Origin: Ochromonadaceae sp. CCMP2298 | Lineage: Eukaryota > Sar > Synurophyceae > Ochromonadales > Ochromonadaceae | DNA: 13,791 bases | Assembly: GCA_026770595.1 (NCBI GenBank) | Contig: MU633637.1 | Span: 20,013 to 33,803 of the forward strand | Direction: 5' to 3' | Shown: in pieces, positions 13,383 to 13,791 of the stretch | How positions within the stretch are numbered: position 1 is the stretch's first letter | How the letters are laid out: every line of letters begins with the position of its first letter | Program-made: the position numbers and the translations under genes | Notes under the pieces: model-generated | What the model saw: the letters and a program-made list of their open reading frames with translations, nothing else | The model's database searches: none | What the model was told of the DNA's origin: nothing

Positions 13383-13791
13383 AATTGTAAAGCTAAGGTA
13401 GAATAAGTCGACCTGCAGAAGTTGATTTAATTGATTTCTGTCAACATATCTGGGTTTTAATACCCTTAGTTACAGTTAGATATGGGATTAATCCTATCAT
13501 ATGCAGTTTAGTACGTTACAGTTACAGTAGGCACAAAATTAGGGAATAGGGGAATTATGTTACACTTTCCCCTGTTTTGCCCAATCCTACCTTTCAATCC
13601 TCCTGTGTTTGCTCTCTCCACACTTTCATCTGTTCATTGATGCTGTAATACGACACCTCCGCACAATGTCTAAGTGCGAAGGCTAGTTTCTAAGTTGGCT
13701 GATATAGCAGTTCAGACTCTTTCATCTCTTCTCTTCTCACCCAAAAGACACTCCCATCGCTCTCGCTCTTAGGAGTTTCTGACACAACTTA

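Larger units (their letters stand above)
12212..13791. other. Repeat-rich region upstream of the PLAC8-like gene, no gene recognised
   Basis: About 1.58 kb with only short, repeat-driven open frames on either strand. It should contain the promoter and leader of the PLAC8-like gene. The visible structure is a hairpin (12523-12559), repeated CGAGGGAGAGTTTG words (near 12432 and 12750), a nested inverted repeat plus a palindrome array (12911-13128), repeated GTGTTTAGCTTT words (13185-13208), and a 61-base tandem duplication (13262-13382). From 13390 to the right edge I see nothing identifiable. Confidence 0.65.

Overview
The window comes from an intron-dense eukaryotic nuclear genome, most likely a protist or alga. 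Coding exons are GC-rich, with homopolymeric amino-acid insertions. Introns are short (about 85 to 270 bases), mostly GT-AG, and either AT-rich or built from tandem repeats. I cannot name the lineage from this sequence. Both recognisable genes lie on the minus strand, head to tail, so the window reads from right to left.

Right end (12212-13791): no gene recognised. This stretch holds a 50-base tandem array of near-perfect palindromes centred on CCACCGTGG (about 12911-13128), a separate hairpin (12523-12559) and a 61-base tandem duplication (13262-13382).

10484-12211: a six-exon gene for a PLAC8-family (Cys-rich) membrane protein of 293 residues. It has the two PLAC8 halves (W-SSSLFGC...C...CPC and ACLPCALSQ), a long hydrophobic stretch between them and a low-complexity tail.

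9726-10483: intergenic and 5' leader sequence with short repeats and a (CTG)n tract that ends just before the next gene's start codon.

1-9725: UDP-glucose:glycoprotein glucosyltransferase (UGGT, GT24 catalytic domain), the ER lumen folding sensor of the calnexin/calreticulin cycle. I placed 28 exons by splice phase and family similarity. They join in one frame for 1795 codons, from a signal peptide through the thioredoxin-like sensor region to the GT24 domain. The gene runs off the left edge, so the extreme C-terminus is not visible.

The two genes have no obvious functional link. What they share is the make-up of their introns: a roughly 31-base unit (plus strand approximately GGGTTTAATACACATTATAGTATAGAAGGAG) recurs, often in tandem, in introns of both. 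One UGGT intron carries it in the opposite orientation, and several introns have 10 to 18 base direct repeats at their splice sites. This looks like recent intron gain by introner-like elements or by small segmental duplications, and it is the most noteworthy aspect of the window.
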